Below are positions 21,463 through 32,849 of a stretch of 64,000 nucleotides of DNA, in pieces. The translations under genes were made by a program, and so were the position numbers. The notes under the pieces are model-generated. The model searched no databases. It saw only the letters and a list, made by a program, of their open reading frames with translations, and was not told the origin of the DNA. The stretch spans positions 868,001 through 932,000 of the forward strand of contig JALGAS010000009.1 of NCBI GenBank assembly GCA_023078685.1, given 5' to 3'. Each line of letters starts with the position of its first letter. Position 1 is the first letter of the stretch. This stretch comes from Neopestalotiopsis rosae (lineage: Eukaryota; Ascomycota; Sordariomycetes; Amphisphaeriales; Sporocadaceae).

Positions 21463-23736
21463 CTAGATTATGTCGGTCGTCGACCTCTCAGCTTCCAAGA
21501 ACCATGGCACTATTTCTTCGCGATTGATATACTCTTTAGGTCGAATGGGCAAGGTTACACGAATATTTGTCGCGATAATCCCAATTCTCTGATACGTGTT
21601 GGGAAGCGAAACCGGCTCGAGGACTAAGATGGTCGTATGCGGAAAATCGGATCTGATCAGGCAGCATATCAGCTGTCCCTTGTCTCCTGGGACGACTCGA
21701 TCACGGAATACCCGGTCTGGAAGCATCACAGGGAGACTTTTCCCGTCCTCGCGGCGAAGAAATAAAGTCTCTGCTATATCCGTTCCTGTAGCTCGCCACT
21801 CGAGCGTGCGCAGTTGGCCAGTAATTCGCATAGTTGCCGCCGTAACGTTTCCAAACCTGTCCAAACCGATAGCGATGCTTCGCATCTCGACAATCTCGGT
21901 ATGGTATTTTGCATTATTATTATCACGGAGCATTCGAATAGGATATTCACAGGAGGCCCAAGACCACGATGGGATATACACGGTTCGGGGATGCTTGTCT
22001 CGAGGGGGGTTGTCCGAGTCTGCCTCGTTCTCAAGCCGGTACCTCCTAGTCCTTGCTGCTTTGGGGAACTGTGTAATGGTGTATTCCCGTCGAAAGCTGT
22101 TCGTTCGCCACATGAGTCCTTGTATCGAATAATTGCGCCATAGGCCAGCTGTGTATTCATCACCAATTCGTTCTTGAATACGTTCAACGACCCCGGAGAG
22201 TGCGGGCAACCTATCATCGGCCATAGTAATGCTACACGACGTGTATCGTTCCAGGATAGAGAACCATCGATCCATAATTTCTTGGCTGTCATCAGCAGCG
22301 AGGAAATCTTTGGGTACCAATGATTCCCTCCCCTTGAAGATGTTGTGATCGTTTCGGTGAAGCAGAGGATTGTGCATCTTCTCGTACCATATACATGTGT
22401 TACACTCAAAAATGGTCTGGCTTTCGTAAAAGCTCAAGATTCTCGGAGCAAGCAGCCGCTCTTGTACCGCCCAGGCTCTCGTGGACAAGACATCATTCTT
22501 GACCGCCACGGAATAGTACGTCGGGTGGCCCCCTTCCTGGGTGCTTGGAAGGCTTGTAATCATTGCCTGAATGGGAACGTTCTTGACTTGAAAGCTGAAA
22601 GGAATTAAACTGCCGTCTTGTTCTTGATATTCTGGAGACAAATGTCGCACCCATTCCGTGATATTGGTATGCCAGACGGGGCGTTTCTGCAAGAATCCTG
22701 CATTCGAATCTTTCGCAGCCGATGCTGCTATCGTCAGGTCAGCATTTGCAAAAATCGACGCCATGTTGCTGCATTCACGCTGCCAATCCGCCACCGAGTC
22801 TTGAACGATACAGAACATGTCGATCCAGAGATAGCGATACCCCAGATGCTTAGTGACAACCATGGCATCTTGGAACGTCTTGCCAAGTAACTCAAACGGG
22901 ATTATCGTAGTCAATATTGAAATGTTGTCGGACTTGGTCATCAAAGGTCGCGGTTGAATATTTCCCCAACAATGGCTGAGCGCAAGATACTGGCCAAGCT
23001 CCCCTCGCGTCTCCACCAATCTTGATCCATGGCGAATATCTTCACCCACCTCAATCACTCTGGTTGGAAGTGATTGAGGCTTCATGCGAGGGCAAGAGGT
23101 ATGTCGCTGCGAACACTCGTGGAATCGAGCACGAGCGAGTTGGAAATCTGGAGAGACGCTGGTGCTCCGACCAAGAACGCGGTCCGATATGGCAAGAGGA
23201 CCCTCAAATGCGACTTCAGCTGCCCTACTCCCTGACTTGTCGTGAAAACGGAAAAAGAATCTGGCCCAAATATTGCCCCTTGCAGCCGGAGCTATATCCG
23301 CATCGATGGACTCTGCGACGCCATACAAGTCGACCCGGAAATCTCCTGGCGCCGCCGAGTTTGAGTTTTGCTTTATGCTGTCATAAGTCCCGAATCGACT
23401 CAATGTTTTTAACAGAACATTGCAAATCAAGCAGCCTTCTTCTGCTGCTGTTTCCAAGGCTTTGAAAGACTCATGATGGAGTCCGCTCGGCTGAATGCCG
23501 ACTGGAGGGTCGACAAATCTCTCTAATGTTCTTTGACAAGTGATGCATAAATTGCTGTTTTCATCTTGACCAGAAACTTCTTCCATGGCAGGCGAGGCTC
23601 TCAACTCGCAGGCGCTGAAGGCGAGTAAAAGAGCGCAGCCATGAAATGAGGGGGAAGTTAGTTTTGTGGATCGTGACTGTGCCTCATGCATGAGTTCTTC
23701 GACGCATGGGGTTATGTGGTTTTGACCCACCTCCAC
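21463..23736 (-). CDS. HET-domain protein (heterokaryon incompatibility family)
   Basis: The single long frame encodes up to 757 residues. HET blocks occur in order: YLALSHCWG, then YRYLWIDMFCIVQD, then a segment with W..E...M..IFANADLTIAASAA, and a later PSWSWAS motif typical of this subfamily. An N-terminal cysteine pair region (LCITCQRTL and EEGCLICNVLL) precedes the HET domain, as in many such proteins. The first ATG is at 23736, but the methionine at 23586 (MEEVSGQ) gives a start closer to the conserved cysteine block and may be the true one. HET proteins trigger cell death after non-self fusion; no partner is known here. A second HET gene diverges from it 1.4-1.5 kb away. Confidence 0.9.
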   Translation of the reverse strand: MEVGQNHITPCVEELMHEAQSRSTKLTSPSFHGCALLLAFSACELRASPAMEEVSGQDENSNLCITCQRTLERFVDPPVGIQPSGLHHESFKALETAAEEGCLICNVLLKTLSRFGTYDSIKQNSNSAAPGDFRVDLYGVAESIDADIAPAARGNIWARFFFRFHDKSGSRAAEVAFEGPLAISDRVLGRSTSVSPDFQLARARFHECSQRHTSCPRMKPQSLPTRVIEVGEDIRHGSRLVETRGELGQYLALSHCWGNIQPRPLMTKSDNISILTTIIPFELLGKTFQDAMVVTKHLGYRYLWIDMFCIVQDSVADWQRECSNMASIFANADLTIAASAAKDSNAGFLQKRPVWHTNITEWVRHLSPEYQEQDGSLIPFSFQVKNVPIQAMITSLPSTQEGGHPTYYSVAVKNDVLSTRAWAVQERLLAPRILSFYESQTIFECNTCIWYEKMHNPLLHRNDHNIFKGRESLVPKDFLAADDSQEIMDRWFSILERYTSCSITMADDRLPALSGVVERIQERIGDEYTAGLWRNYSIQGLMWRTNSFRREYTITQFPKAARTRRYRLENEADSDNPPRDKHPRTVYIPSWSWASCEYPIRMLRDNNNAKYHTEIVEMRSIAIGLDRFGNVTAATMRITGQLRTLEWRATGTDIAETLFLRREDGKSLPVMLPDRVFRDRVVPGDKGQLICCLIRSDFPHTTILVLEPVSLPNTYQRIGIIATNIRVTLPIRPKEYINREEIVPWFLEAERSTTDII

Positions 23737-25232
23737 ATGCGTCGGACATTGATACCACCAGCTGCTGAATGGCTTTCATATATTTGTTGTATATCAATTC
23801 AGATTTTCTATCATTACGCGGACAACTACCGTGTACAGATCGTTTGTGCTGCTAAATGCGAAACAATCCCTCGAGACTTGCTATTAAGCTGTTGTCTTCT
23901 TCTTCTTCTTCTTTTCATTTCAACAAATTTCACTCCTGAAATCATGACCAAGGCTCGCAACAGCACCAGAAAATCTCTATTACCACATTCTGCGCAACTG
24001 CCTGGGGAGAGCGTACCGCATGATCGGGCAACGTATCCTGCGCAACTCGCCCGCTGCATGCGGTGACCAATACATCGCCGTAGAGACTGCCTGAACTGTA
24101 TGAAAGACGTTACATTCATGTACTCTGACGATAACGCTACATCTATATGTTTCGCCCGGTTACACGAGAGTCAGTCAAACACAGAAATAAACATGCAACA
24201 TCACCAACTTCTATCCTGAGTGAACCGTACACCTTTGTTCTTCACACATGTTCAACTTTTTTTCATCCGCACATCACTTTAGCAACAAGGCCAAGGGCAA
24301 AAGCTCTTCCGCGGAACTCCTTCAAGCTTAATTGGCTGCTGTAAACCCCTGTAAGATTTTCTACCTGGGCAGTGCCGTTGAATGAGGCTTTCTCTACTGC
24401 TGTAGCCCTCGCCCGACTGAAGTATTGATGTAACCTCGGCTTGTTCCGAGCGTTATGGACAACTAATTCGTGACTTCTTGTAAAGTCCATTTACTTGACA
24501 GGGCAAGGTCAAGATGATAGTCCAGTGTTGTGGATGCTGCGCCTCTCCCGCGATTCAATGCAATAATATCCGCATTAAACGCCATAACAATAAAAAGTGA
24601 TGAGTGAATAATCTGATACATCATTTCACTTATCAGCAGGGAGTGGGCTTCCTTCAATGATATCTTGAAACAGGTTTTTCAAGAGGCAAAACAATTGTAT
24701 ATGTGGGGGAGACCTGACAATTTTCTTTGACCACTGGGCTGACAGCTCGGCAGTTGACTTTTGCAGATCTACAGTCAACAAGAGACAACACCATGAACAG
24801 AGTCAAGAAAACTTCACCGAAAGTGTACTCTTGTCCAGTCTGCACAAAACCCCCCACGAAATTTCGTGATTGAGACAATCACTTGGGCTTGACAAGAGCA
24901 GTGTCTGACGATTGGAGCGGCTAGGCTCAACCTACAGTTTCTGCTCGGAGATCTTTGGGCTGAGCTGTAAAACTTCTTGCTACGTCTCGGTTCAAGTAGA
25001 TATTTAGATAACACAGCCATATTGTCCAAGGCACATTAGCTAGCTTCGATCTTTGCAGATTCGCCTTCGCGACGTTCGAAATGTTTATATTGGTTGAAAT
25101 GCTCCATAAATTGACGATGTCTTGCCCACAGAAGTTCGTACTATGGGATTGATCCAGAAAGTTTCCTCGATAGATATCAATCCGCCAAGTAATCCAATTA
25201 ATAAGACCAGAATAAAATCTTTTGAACACAAC
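23737..25232. other. Intergenic region between two divergent HET genes
   Basis: About 1.5 kb that should contain both HET promoters. A short TTC/CTT microsatellite lies near 23894-23915. No coding sequence is recognised. Confidence 0.5.
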
Positions 25233-27200
25233 ATGGAACAGTATACTTATGTGCCGTTGACCGAACACTATGAGATCAGAGTGTTGGAGCTTTGTCCTGG
25301 CTCTTTTGATGACATACTTCGGATTCAACTCCGACACATTATCCTAGGGCGTCACGACTCCCTATCATACGACGCATTGTCATATGCATGGGGCTCTCCA
25401 CAGGATCCTGTTGTGGTGGAGATATTTGACACTTCCAAATATCAATTCGTCCAGGGACTCGTTACTCAAAATCTTGCCTCTGCTCTTCGACATCTTCAGG
25501 AAGAATCCAGCGCAAGAGTCATTTGGGCTGATGCAATCTGTATCAATCAAAATGATGTTGCAGAGCGAACGGCCCAAGTCGCAATGATGGGAGACATCTA
25601 CCGTACAGCAACAAGAGTAATTGCATTTCTTGGACCCGCGAGCCAGGCTCAATCAACCATCACAAAGCGCCTGGAGAACATATCAACCATGCTGAAGGTC
25701 GACTTCAGGTCAGGAAACATGACCCCCATCGATGATGGAACGGAACATTGGGCCGACGTGGAGCAAGAGGCACCACTGACCAAACAAGAATTACAGAGCT
25801 TGCATCGCCTTGTACTGTGTGCATGGTTTGATAGGCTCTGGATTCGACAGGAGATTGGCTTGGGTGGACCTAGAGCCTTTTTGATGTATGGGCGTCAGAC
25901 CATGTCTTGGACAGCCTTCTGCACGTCAATGTATGCAATCAAGCACAAACCGTTACCCGAGGCACTTTTACCTGACAGCGAACTGGCATCTCTACGACAT
26001 AGACTTCGTGTTGTTGACAGCGTCGTGGTTTTGTCCAAAAGAAAATTCGGACTCTCAGATCTCCGCCTAGACATCCAATACGCTGATTGCATTGACCCAA
26101 GGGACAGAATATACGGTGTACTAAGTCGACTCAATGAGTACGACGCGAAATTGTCAATTGTACCGGATTATAGCAAGTCGACACTGGAAGTGTACATGGG
26201 CGTGGCAATATTGCACATACAATTCTACGATCATCTTGACATGTTGCACCAGGGCGGACTGCACGCAAACAACATGGCAGATTTGCCCACTTGGGTTCCA
26301 GACTTCTCCGGGCCCATTGACTCAGGGGGGTTCGAGTGCGACGCAAGGGCTCTACGAACACTCTTTCCAGGTGTGGCCGCGATACACGGACGCGTGCTGC
26401 ACGTTTCGGGACTCAATTGTGGATTCATCCAGAACATAATACCCATAAGTCACGGATCGTTGCTGTCGAGTGATAGCGCAGCACTTCACGAGATCAAGCG
26501 GATCGCATTGAATCTAGAAGTCCATAATCAGTATGCGACAGGGGAAACTGTTCTTGAAGCACTATGCGCTACATTGATTGCTGGCGACTTTCAAGAAAAG
26601 TATTACCCGTTTGAAAAACAAACACGCTGCCCATCGGTGTACGATGCTCGCAGAGTCCTCGAAGCACTCATTGCGAATGAACAGGGAGTCACGGGCCATA
26701 ACTATACAAAACGAACCTATGTGCAGCGTGTACAAGAGCGCTGCAGAGGTCGCTGCCTCTTCACTATGAACGATGGACACATTGGGATAGGACCTACCAC
26801 ATCTAAGCCTGGGGACGAAGTGGTCAATCTTTTCGGACTCCATACCCCTATCGTGATCCGTCGTTCTTGCGACAATTCGGGTGAGATATATCATCAAGTC
26901 ATTGGCATTTGTTACGTTCACGGCTTGATGCAAGGCCAAACACTGCTGGGCCGACTCCCTCTGGACGTATGGGATGTCTACAACGACGACAGGTTGTTGC
27001 CTTTGACTATGAGGGGATTCATGGAAAGGAAGGAAGGGACAGATATGCCTTGCAAAAGCGACCCTCGGATCGAACCTTTCCTGCATTCGCTTGTCGAGAA
27101 AAGACTCCTGCAGAACCCTTCGATGGAAGAGCTGAGGAAGGCTGGGCCCAAGGTACTAGAATCAGCGGGCTTTCCGCTTAGGAAATTTGCATTCATATAA
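25233..27200 (+). CDS. HET-domain protein (heterokaryon incompatibility, HET-6-like type)
   Basis: The frame encodes about 655 residues from the ATG at 25233; an in-frame ATG at 25143 would add 30. I prefer 25233 because MEQYTYVPL is the usual start just before the conserved region. HET-domain blocks are LSYDALSYAWGSPQD and VIWADAICINQND, followed by the Met-Gly-Asp-Ile-Tyr segment and FDRLWIRQEIGLG. The C-terminus carries VVNLFGLHTPIVIR and YVHGLMQG, a conserved tail of HET-6-like proteins. The likely role is self/non-self recognition with death or growth arrest as output. It is transcribed away from the other HET gene. Sequence divergence between the two indicates separate subfamilies rather than a recent duplication. 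Confidence 0.9.
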   Translation: MEQYTYVPLTEHYEIRVLELCPGSFDDILRIQLRHIILGRHDSLSYDALSYAWGSPQDPVVVEIFDTSKYQFVQGLVTQNLASALRHLQEESSARVIWADAICINQNDVAERTAQVAMMGDIYRTATRVIAFLGPASQAQSTITKRLENISTMLKVDFRSGNMTPIDDGTEHWADVEQEAPLTKQELQSLHRLVLCAWFDRLWIRQEIGLGGPRAFLMYGRQTMSWTAFCTSMYAIKHKPLPEALLPDSELASLRHRLRVVDSVVVLSKRKFGLSDLRLDIQYADCIDPRDRIYGVLSRLNEYDAKLSIVPDYSKSTLEVYMGVAILHIQFYDHLDMLHQGGLHANNMADLPTWVPDFSGPIDSGGFECDARALRTLFPGVAAIHGRVLHVSGLNCGFIQNIIPISHGSLLSSDSAALHEIKRIALNLEVHNQYATGETVLEALCATLIAGDFQEKYYPFEKQTRCPSVYDARRVLEALIANEQGVTGHNYTKRTYVQRVQERCRGRCLFTMNDGHIGIGPTTSKPGDEVVNLFGLHTPIVIRRSCDNSGEIYHQVIGICYVHGLMQGQTLLGRLPLDVWDVYNDDRLLPLTMRGFMERKEGTDMPCKSDPRIEPFLHSLVEKRLLQNPSMEELRKAGPKVLESAGFPLRKFAFI

Positions 27201-27599
27201 TGTACATTGTGCGCCACGATTGGAAACCAGACACCCCTCGCAGACTTGGTATGAAATGCTCAGCTCATCTACTGGGAAGGTGCTATCTCCGCAATTTAGA
27301 AACATGCGATGCCCTAGCTGGGATATGGTGGGGATCACTGAACTAACTATAGTGTTCATTAAGCTCACTATCGTCTGTGGCCACACTGGGCTGTGACTCA
27401 ACACGGTATGACTTAGAGGACCACGCTATCGAAAGTACAACAACCATACCGTAGTTTTATAATCAGCGGTTTTGTGGTGTTGTTATTCTCAGTAATTAAC
27501 ATCGATGGTGATTAAGATATGCGGCACCCGCGTACTCTCCGCGACTCGCCCCAATGGCCCCCTGTCTGGACCTTCCTTGCATCCTGTCAAAGGCAGGGT
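27201..27599. other. Short intergenic region after HET gene
   Basis: Contains the 3' region of the HET gene and possibly the decayed N-terminal part of the following dehydrogenase pseudogene, although I could not find its Rossmann glycine motif. Nothing else seen. Confidence 0.4.
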
Positions 27600-28361
27600 T
27601 GCGTCGTGTGCAGCGCCAACATGAAGGTACCAACTGCATACACAAGATGGACGCATATCACAATAATGAAAAGTGGAAGATCTTTTTTCGGCATGACAAC
27701 ATTGATGACATTGCGCGAGGGACATGGTGTCACAATCAGCCGAATGAACTTCCACGACTTTCGGGAATGCGCCGATATGGTGCAGGCAAGATGTGCGCCA
27801 TAATGAATATGGCAGAGCTGGTAAGGCCGATATAGCTTTCTTATATATCCTCTTTTGATATTCGTCCCGTACATGTACTTCCATCGTGGAGATCGGCCTG
27901 GCATTCCTCGGCTTCTATAATGCGACTGTCTAAAGCAATTGACAGCTGATCATTGACGTTCTAGCAACGCCGCCTCGACTCCGACCTGACGCTGAGCAAC
28001 ATCTCTGTTGTCGGAATTGAACCAGGATCTATGGGTACTGATCTTGTTCGACGAGGGGATTGGTTTGCTCGTGTGGTCTACTTCTCAATCATTATTCCCC
28101 TGTTGGCACCATTGGTGATATGGTAAAATCCAAATGGAGTGTTTCGATCCATCAGCAAATCGAGCGCCGACGTTCTCAGGGCTGCTTTTGATGTCGACCC
28201 TGATCTCGGGGAGGGGGGGGGGCACATCTGAGTGGCTCTGAACAGGAAGATGTAGCACCAGAGGCTGCAGATGCCAGGAAGCAAGGAATGGTCTGGAGAG
28301 ACAGTGTTAGATACACACAACTAACAGAACATGATACCCTGCTCTTGGACTGGAAATAAGC
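27600..28361 (+). pseudogene. Short-chain dehydrogenase/reductase pseudogene (C-terminal two thirds)
   Basis: Plus-strand pieces read as a fungal SDR. They run from DNIDDIARGTW, through the catalytic-type tetrad region RRYGAGKMCAIMNMAEL (YxxxK preserved), a plausible intron (27821-27964), QRRLDSDLTLSNISVVGIEP, GTDLVRRGDWF and NPNGVFRSISKSSADV, to the C-terminal WRDSVRYTQLTEHDTLLLDW and a stop near 28359. The gene is broken: an in-frame TAA at 28124-28126 interrupts the IW/NPNG junction, and the reading frame changes across a run of 11 G at 28213-28223. The N-terminal nucleotide-binding motif is not found. This is a dead relic; the original substrate is unknown. Confidence 0.72.
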
Positions 28362-31300
28362 AGAGAGAAATTCGACTTAGTATCCAGGTGGCTATGGAAT
28401 GGCATTGGTCGGCCCCAGGTTGACCACTACCCAGCCCTGCAAACCTTCTTGCGGCTTTGATTTTGGCTGGGGTAATGAGGTGAGTGGATATGGCAAGGAA
28501 GGTAGAAAATGTAGCTTTACGGTGCATCGCATATGGTTCAAGGCGTGCAATGTTGTTGATCTAAACGGCGCCACTTGCCTCACATAACCACAGACACGAT
28601 GAAATGGATGTCGTGAACGATAAATCTCTTCCGTGGGAGAGGAAATCTCTCTGAACGCAATTAAGTCACGTCCTGCCTTGGCACCAACCTTTTCACCCCA
28701 TCTTCAAGTTCACCACACGTCCGCAGAACATTGCTGTATTTTACAAGGACACGGTCTTGCTCTCGCTCGAGGAGCCCTTGGTGAGACTGATGGGCTACCT
28801 GTAGTTGACCAAGTAACCCCTTGACGCTGTTTGCAAAACACTTTCTCAATAGATAAACTCGGTTTCCCCACCCCCAATGGACAAGCCCTGGGGTACTTTG
28901 GCCGCCATGTGCCTCCGTCATGGATTTATCGGCAGTGAAGTGGCGTTCCGAATGCTTCTACCACGCCTGGGAGATATCCCTTAATTCAATCGCAGAGTCT
29001 TGTGGCAAGAAGTCGCGGCAGATTATACTTTCACCTGGGCATACGGGCTGACGGGAGTTGCATTTGGCTTTGTTCAAGTTCATCCTTTATAACTCGCGAC
29101 TAGAAAGGGACAGAAACATCTAACTGATTCTGGAAAATGGTACTTGGAAGCACTGAGCAAATGAAGCAGTAGCTTTAAGACATTGACACGTTCACACGTG
29201 CATATGAAAACGGAACGGGCCAACGTACTCTGGAAAGGGAACTTCCCGGTTCGCGCAAGCACGAGTCAATTGCCTTTCTCAGCCGGCGAGATAACTCAAT
29301 TATAACAGACTGCACAGAAATCAACTCTAGGAGCCAGCGATCTGTCCTTCACGAAACAGAAAAGCCAGTGCGATGCCATGCCTCGACACTTTGTGCGCGG
29401 AGATATGGTTGAGGCTGCAAAATCTCGAGTCAGCTACTGGTAGCCGTGGTACTAGTCTCAAGGATAGCGGCCTCTATGTCGCTGAATGTGGCTAATCCCA
29501 CGCTTCGCTTGAAGTCTTCAGCTCATGCTCGAGAAGGCGCTTTAGACTTTCAATAGAGTTATTCTTTCACTGATCGTTGATGTAGGCATTACTAGTTGTG
29601 GCGTTTGTTGGACCAAAAACAGACTTCAACTGCCTATTGCCAATGCCAAGTACGGCGTCATCCATAGGCAAGGGGTCAGATAGTTCACATTGTGGCGCCG
29701 ACACAAAGAGAGTCCTTGTCCCGTTCCGCTCTGCGAACCCCGGATCACCAGCCGCTTCAGCCCCGTCCGAGAGAGCGGCAGTTGTTTTTGGACAGCAATT
29801 GACACTTTGCGGGATGGGTCTAGCCCTCGCAAAGAGGAAACAGACTACCCGCTATAGGGATTGGCTCACCTAAGTAAGTAGACCTCCTTTGCATGCCCTA
29901 TGCGACACCAGTCATCACTCTACTCAATATAATATCTAGACCCAGAGAGCGCGGTAGAGAGATATTCACCATGAGCATATTCCAGTCAATCCGTCATTGT
30001 TATTGCGAACCCGATTTCGACCTTCTGTGCTGCCTGGTAGAAGAGCTTACAAGACACTGTCCACGATTTGCCGTTTAAGTGGTCTGCTCTGGTGTGGTCC
30101 TCCATTAACTTCGTCCAAGCAACCATGGACTTTTTGGACACCTTGGGTGATTCAACATTGACTGGTGTCGCTTCTACAAACATTCAAGCGCATATTATAT
30201 GCTAGCGCTGTCGAATATTTCAATTTAAATTGATCGTTTTGACGAGCTGCGCCTCCTAGCAAGTGCAGCCGGCGCGATTTGAGTTGTGGGACACCTCTGC
30301 GTTAAGCTGATTTTGTTTCTCTGTAAGAAGGATGTGGCCGCATCGAGAGTGGCTCAGTACCATTGATTCAGCGGTTAGAGGATACACCTTCCTCGTGAAA
30401 GGGAGCCTCGGTAACGCCTCGCTAGCTCACAACGCTGGCTTATCCTTCCGTTCAGAAGGATCTCAGTTAAGAGAAATCACGGAATCATGTCAACGTCTAT
30501 CCATTTCTTCTCGTTCCAATCTGGTATGGTGTCGAATTAGGAGCTTCTTTGCGATCGTTGTGTCAGCACAATTCGAAAGCTCAAGGTTTGGTCCAGGATG
30601 TTGAAAAGCTCTGGAAATCCATGAATTCGACGAGCAGCCGGCATTGAACGCGCTCTGAGGCTGCGCGAAAGATCTGCGTCCTTGGCGCGCATACCTGGCG
30701 AAGGCCATAGGGTGCAAGCGCGAACAGTACGAGCTATTACCAGTAATGTCTCTATCAATCGAACCGGATTGCGAGTAAGCTCACTAGCATGATGTGGTTT
30801 TAAGAGCTGCCTATGAAACTCATTGAGGGAATGCGTCTGAACTTTCGGATCGTCGATGTATCTTGAATGGTGATAACTAACTATCAGCTTATATTAATGA
30901 ACTTGTTCTGAGCCCATCTTGCTGGCTTGTAAAGCAGCCTGCAGAATTTGGTAGAGATGCCAAAAAAGAAGTCATGTCCCACTCTTCAACAATCGAGGAT
31001 CTGGTCATACAACAAGGTTGGCCCAGACATTCAGTGAGGAATAGAGTCTGCATGTGAAGAATGGACATCGCAGAAGTCTGCGGTCGACTGCAAATATGCG
31101 GCAGTTCCAGAGTAGCCTGTCATAACTTCCTGGCCCTTGCATCGCTGAAAAGCTTCTATCTTCGCTTTGTGACAACTGATCTCTGTTATTCGCCATTTCT
31201 CTCGTACGTGACAGCCATTGGCACAGACTTGAACTTCCCATTACGGCAAATGATTTTACACGATTTACGCACGTGTCACCTTTTAATGGCACACTGCTAG

Positions 31301-32849
31301 GTTAGTAAATTTAGCGATATCGTCAATATTTTAGCCTTTTTACTGCCCAGTTCGCTTGTGGGCGGATACTTAGCATGCTAGTGAAAGTCGCCTGTACACT
31401 TCGAGAGATTGACTGGCGGCTCTAGGGATGCCCAGCGTAAAACCAAATTGCACCATCAACAGCCAACTAATTCATCACATGTTGAACAGACCACGGAATA
31501 CGGAAGATCTTTGACTATAAAGGGCATCCCAAAAATCCGAGAGCATCTTTTGTTGCAAGTTTAAGTTTGCATGCAGCCACTGGTTAAGTTTAACGCTTGT
31601 CTTAAACTGAGAATATTGCCGTAAAAAATTGCATTGCATCGGCTTTTTGCTCATAGCTGAACAAACGTGAACTGACCGGCTAGATAAAGTCTACCTTACT
31701 TTATCGTACGTAAATACATACACCTTTTGCCGATGGGAATGTTGAGCTGTAGAATGAATTTGTGTTTAGGAATGGTACTTTCCTGCCCTGGTAGTACCAC
31801 ATGCTTGAGTAACAGGAGTTCGCTAAGCTGGGCGATATTTACACCACTGCGTTCATGAGGAGGGATGCAGACTACCAAATTTGCAAACTGATTTCATGAA
31901 CACTCTGGACTTGAAATTACGATCCCGACTTCGTGAGGTGAACTTTTGAAGAAATCAATATAACACTTCGGACTTAAGTTCAGCCCATTCATAGAGAGGA
32001 TTCTGCTCATGAGGTTCTTTTCTCGAACATGTAAACAACCAAACTAACATAAACTCGAAGCCGGAGGCATGCAAGCCAAATTATAGCTATGTTTTGCTAA
32101 ACTTTGCAAAATAAGTCGTTCGTAACTTCCCCGTGGGAGTCTGAGAGCGAAATGCCTTCTAAGGCTTGGAATCATTTCGCGATATCTTCAGCACTTGACC
32201 TTTACAAAAATCCCCAAGTTTTGCCTTTGAGCGAGTTCTGTACAAGCAAAAATACATTCTTGACACAATGAGCTTGGAAGTCCGTTACGTGTTCAGAACT
32301 ACAGAAATCAAGTGAAGTACTGTGGCCTAAAATATTCGACTAAACAATCGAGCAGAACTATCATATTGTATGAAAGCATTTAGTCTAGTGAATTTGTTAT
32401 TTCATTTTGCTTGCACACTTCCTAGTGTGATGCGATGTAATTTGACGAACGTAGTCATGAAGTGGAAGACGCCAAACTCATAACGAAAGGCCTCGATGAA
32501 ACCTAGATTGCACCTCCTGCGAAAAGTTGGGTTTCATCTATGATTTCATTGCAGAGGCGAAACATAGGATCAGCACTTCCTTACAGCTGACTCAACTGCG
32601 GTACGGGGCTTAAGTGAATTCTACGCACCAGCTAGGAGAAAGTCTTTCGATGAAGTCGAAAGTTTACCCACACGTTCTGGACCTTCTGCAATATCAAAGG
32701 TAAGGAAAATCGGGGTTTCCAACAACTATAAATATGAGCCATCACGCACCTCATTAGAGATCTCATTTTACAACACAGCTCACAATATTCTGACAAATTC
32801 TCTTCACAACCATTATCTTCTGTTGAAAGCAGCCGCACACAACTACATC
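28362..32849. other. Gene-poor 4.5-kb region with coding relics
   Basis: No intact gene is visible; frames are short and the right part (31300-32800) is AT-rich. Two stretches look like decayed coding sequence. At 28995-29088 a plus frame reads VLWQEVAADYTFTWAYGLTG before a stop, of unknown family. At 30040-30205 a plus frame reads DLPFKWSALVWSSINFVQAT. A general explanation is repeat-induced point mutation or ordinary decay, which I could not measure here. Confidence 0.45.
30036..30208 (+). pseudogene. Possible relic of an NLR-type N-terminal helical domain
   Basis: A 50-60 residue plus-strand frame containing LPFKWSALVWSSINFVQATMD resembles the conserved W..LVW..I.F..Q segment found in N-terminal helical domains of fungal STAND proteins (DUF7708-like). 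It has no start codon context and ends at a stop, with nothing recognisable downstream. The resemblance is from memory of the pattern and is weak. Confidence 0.28.
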
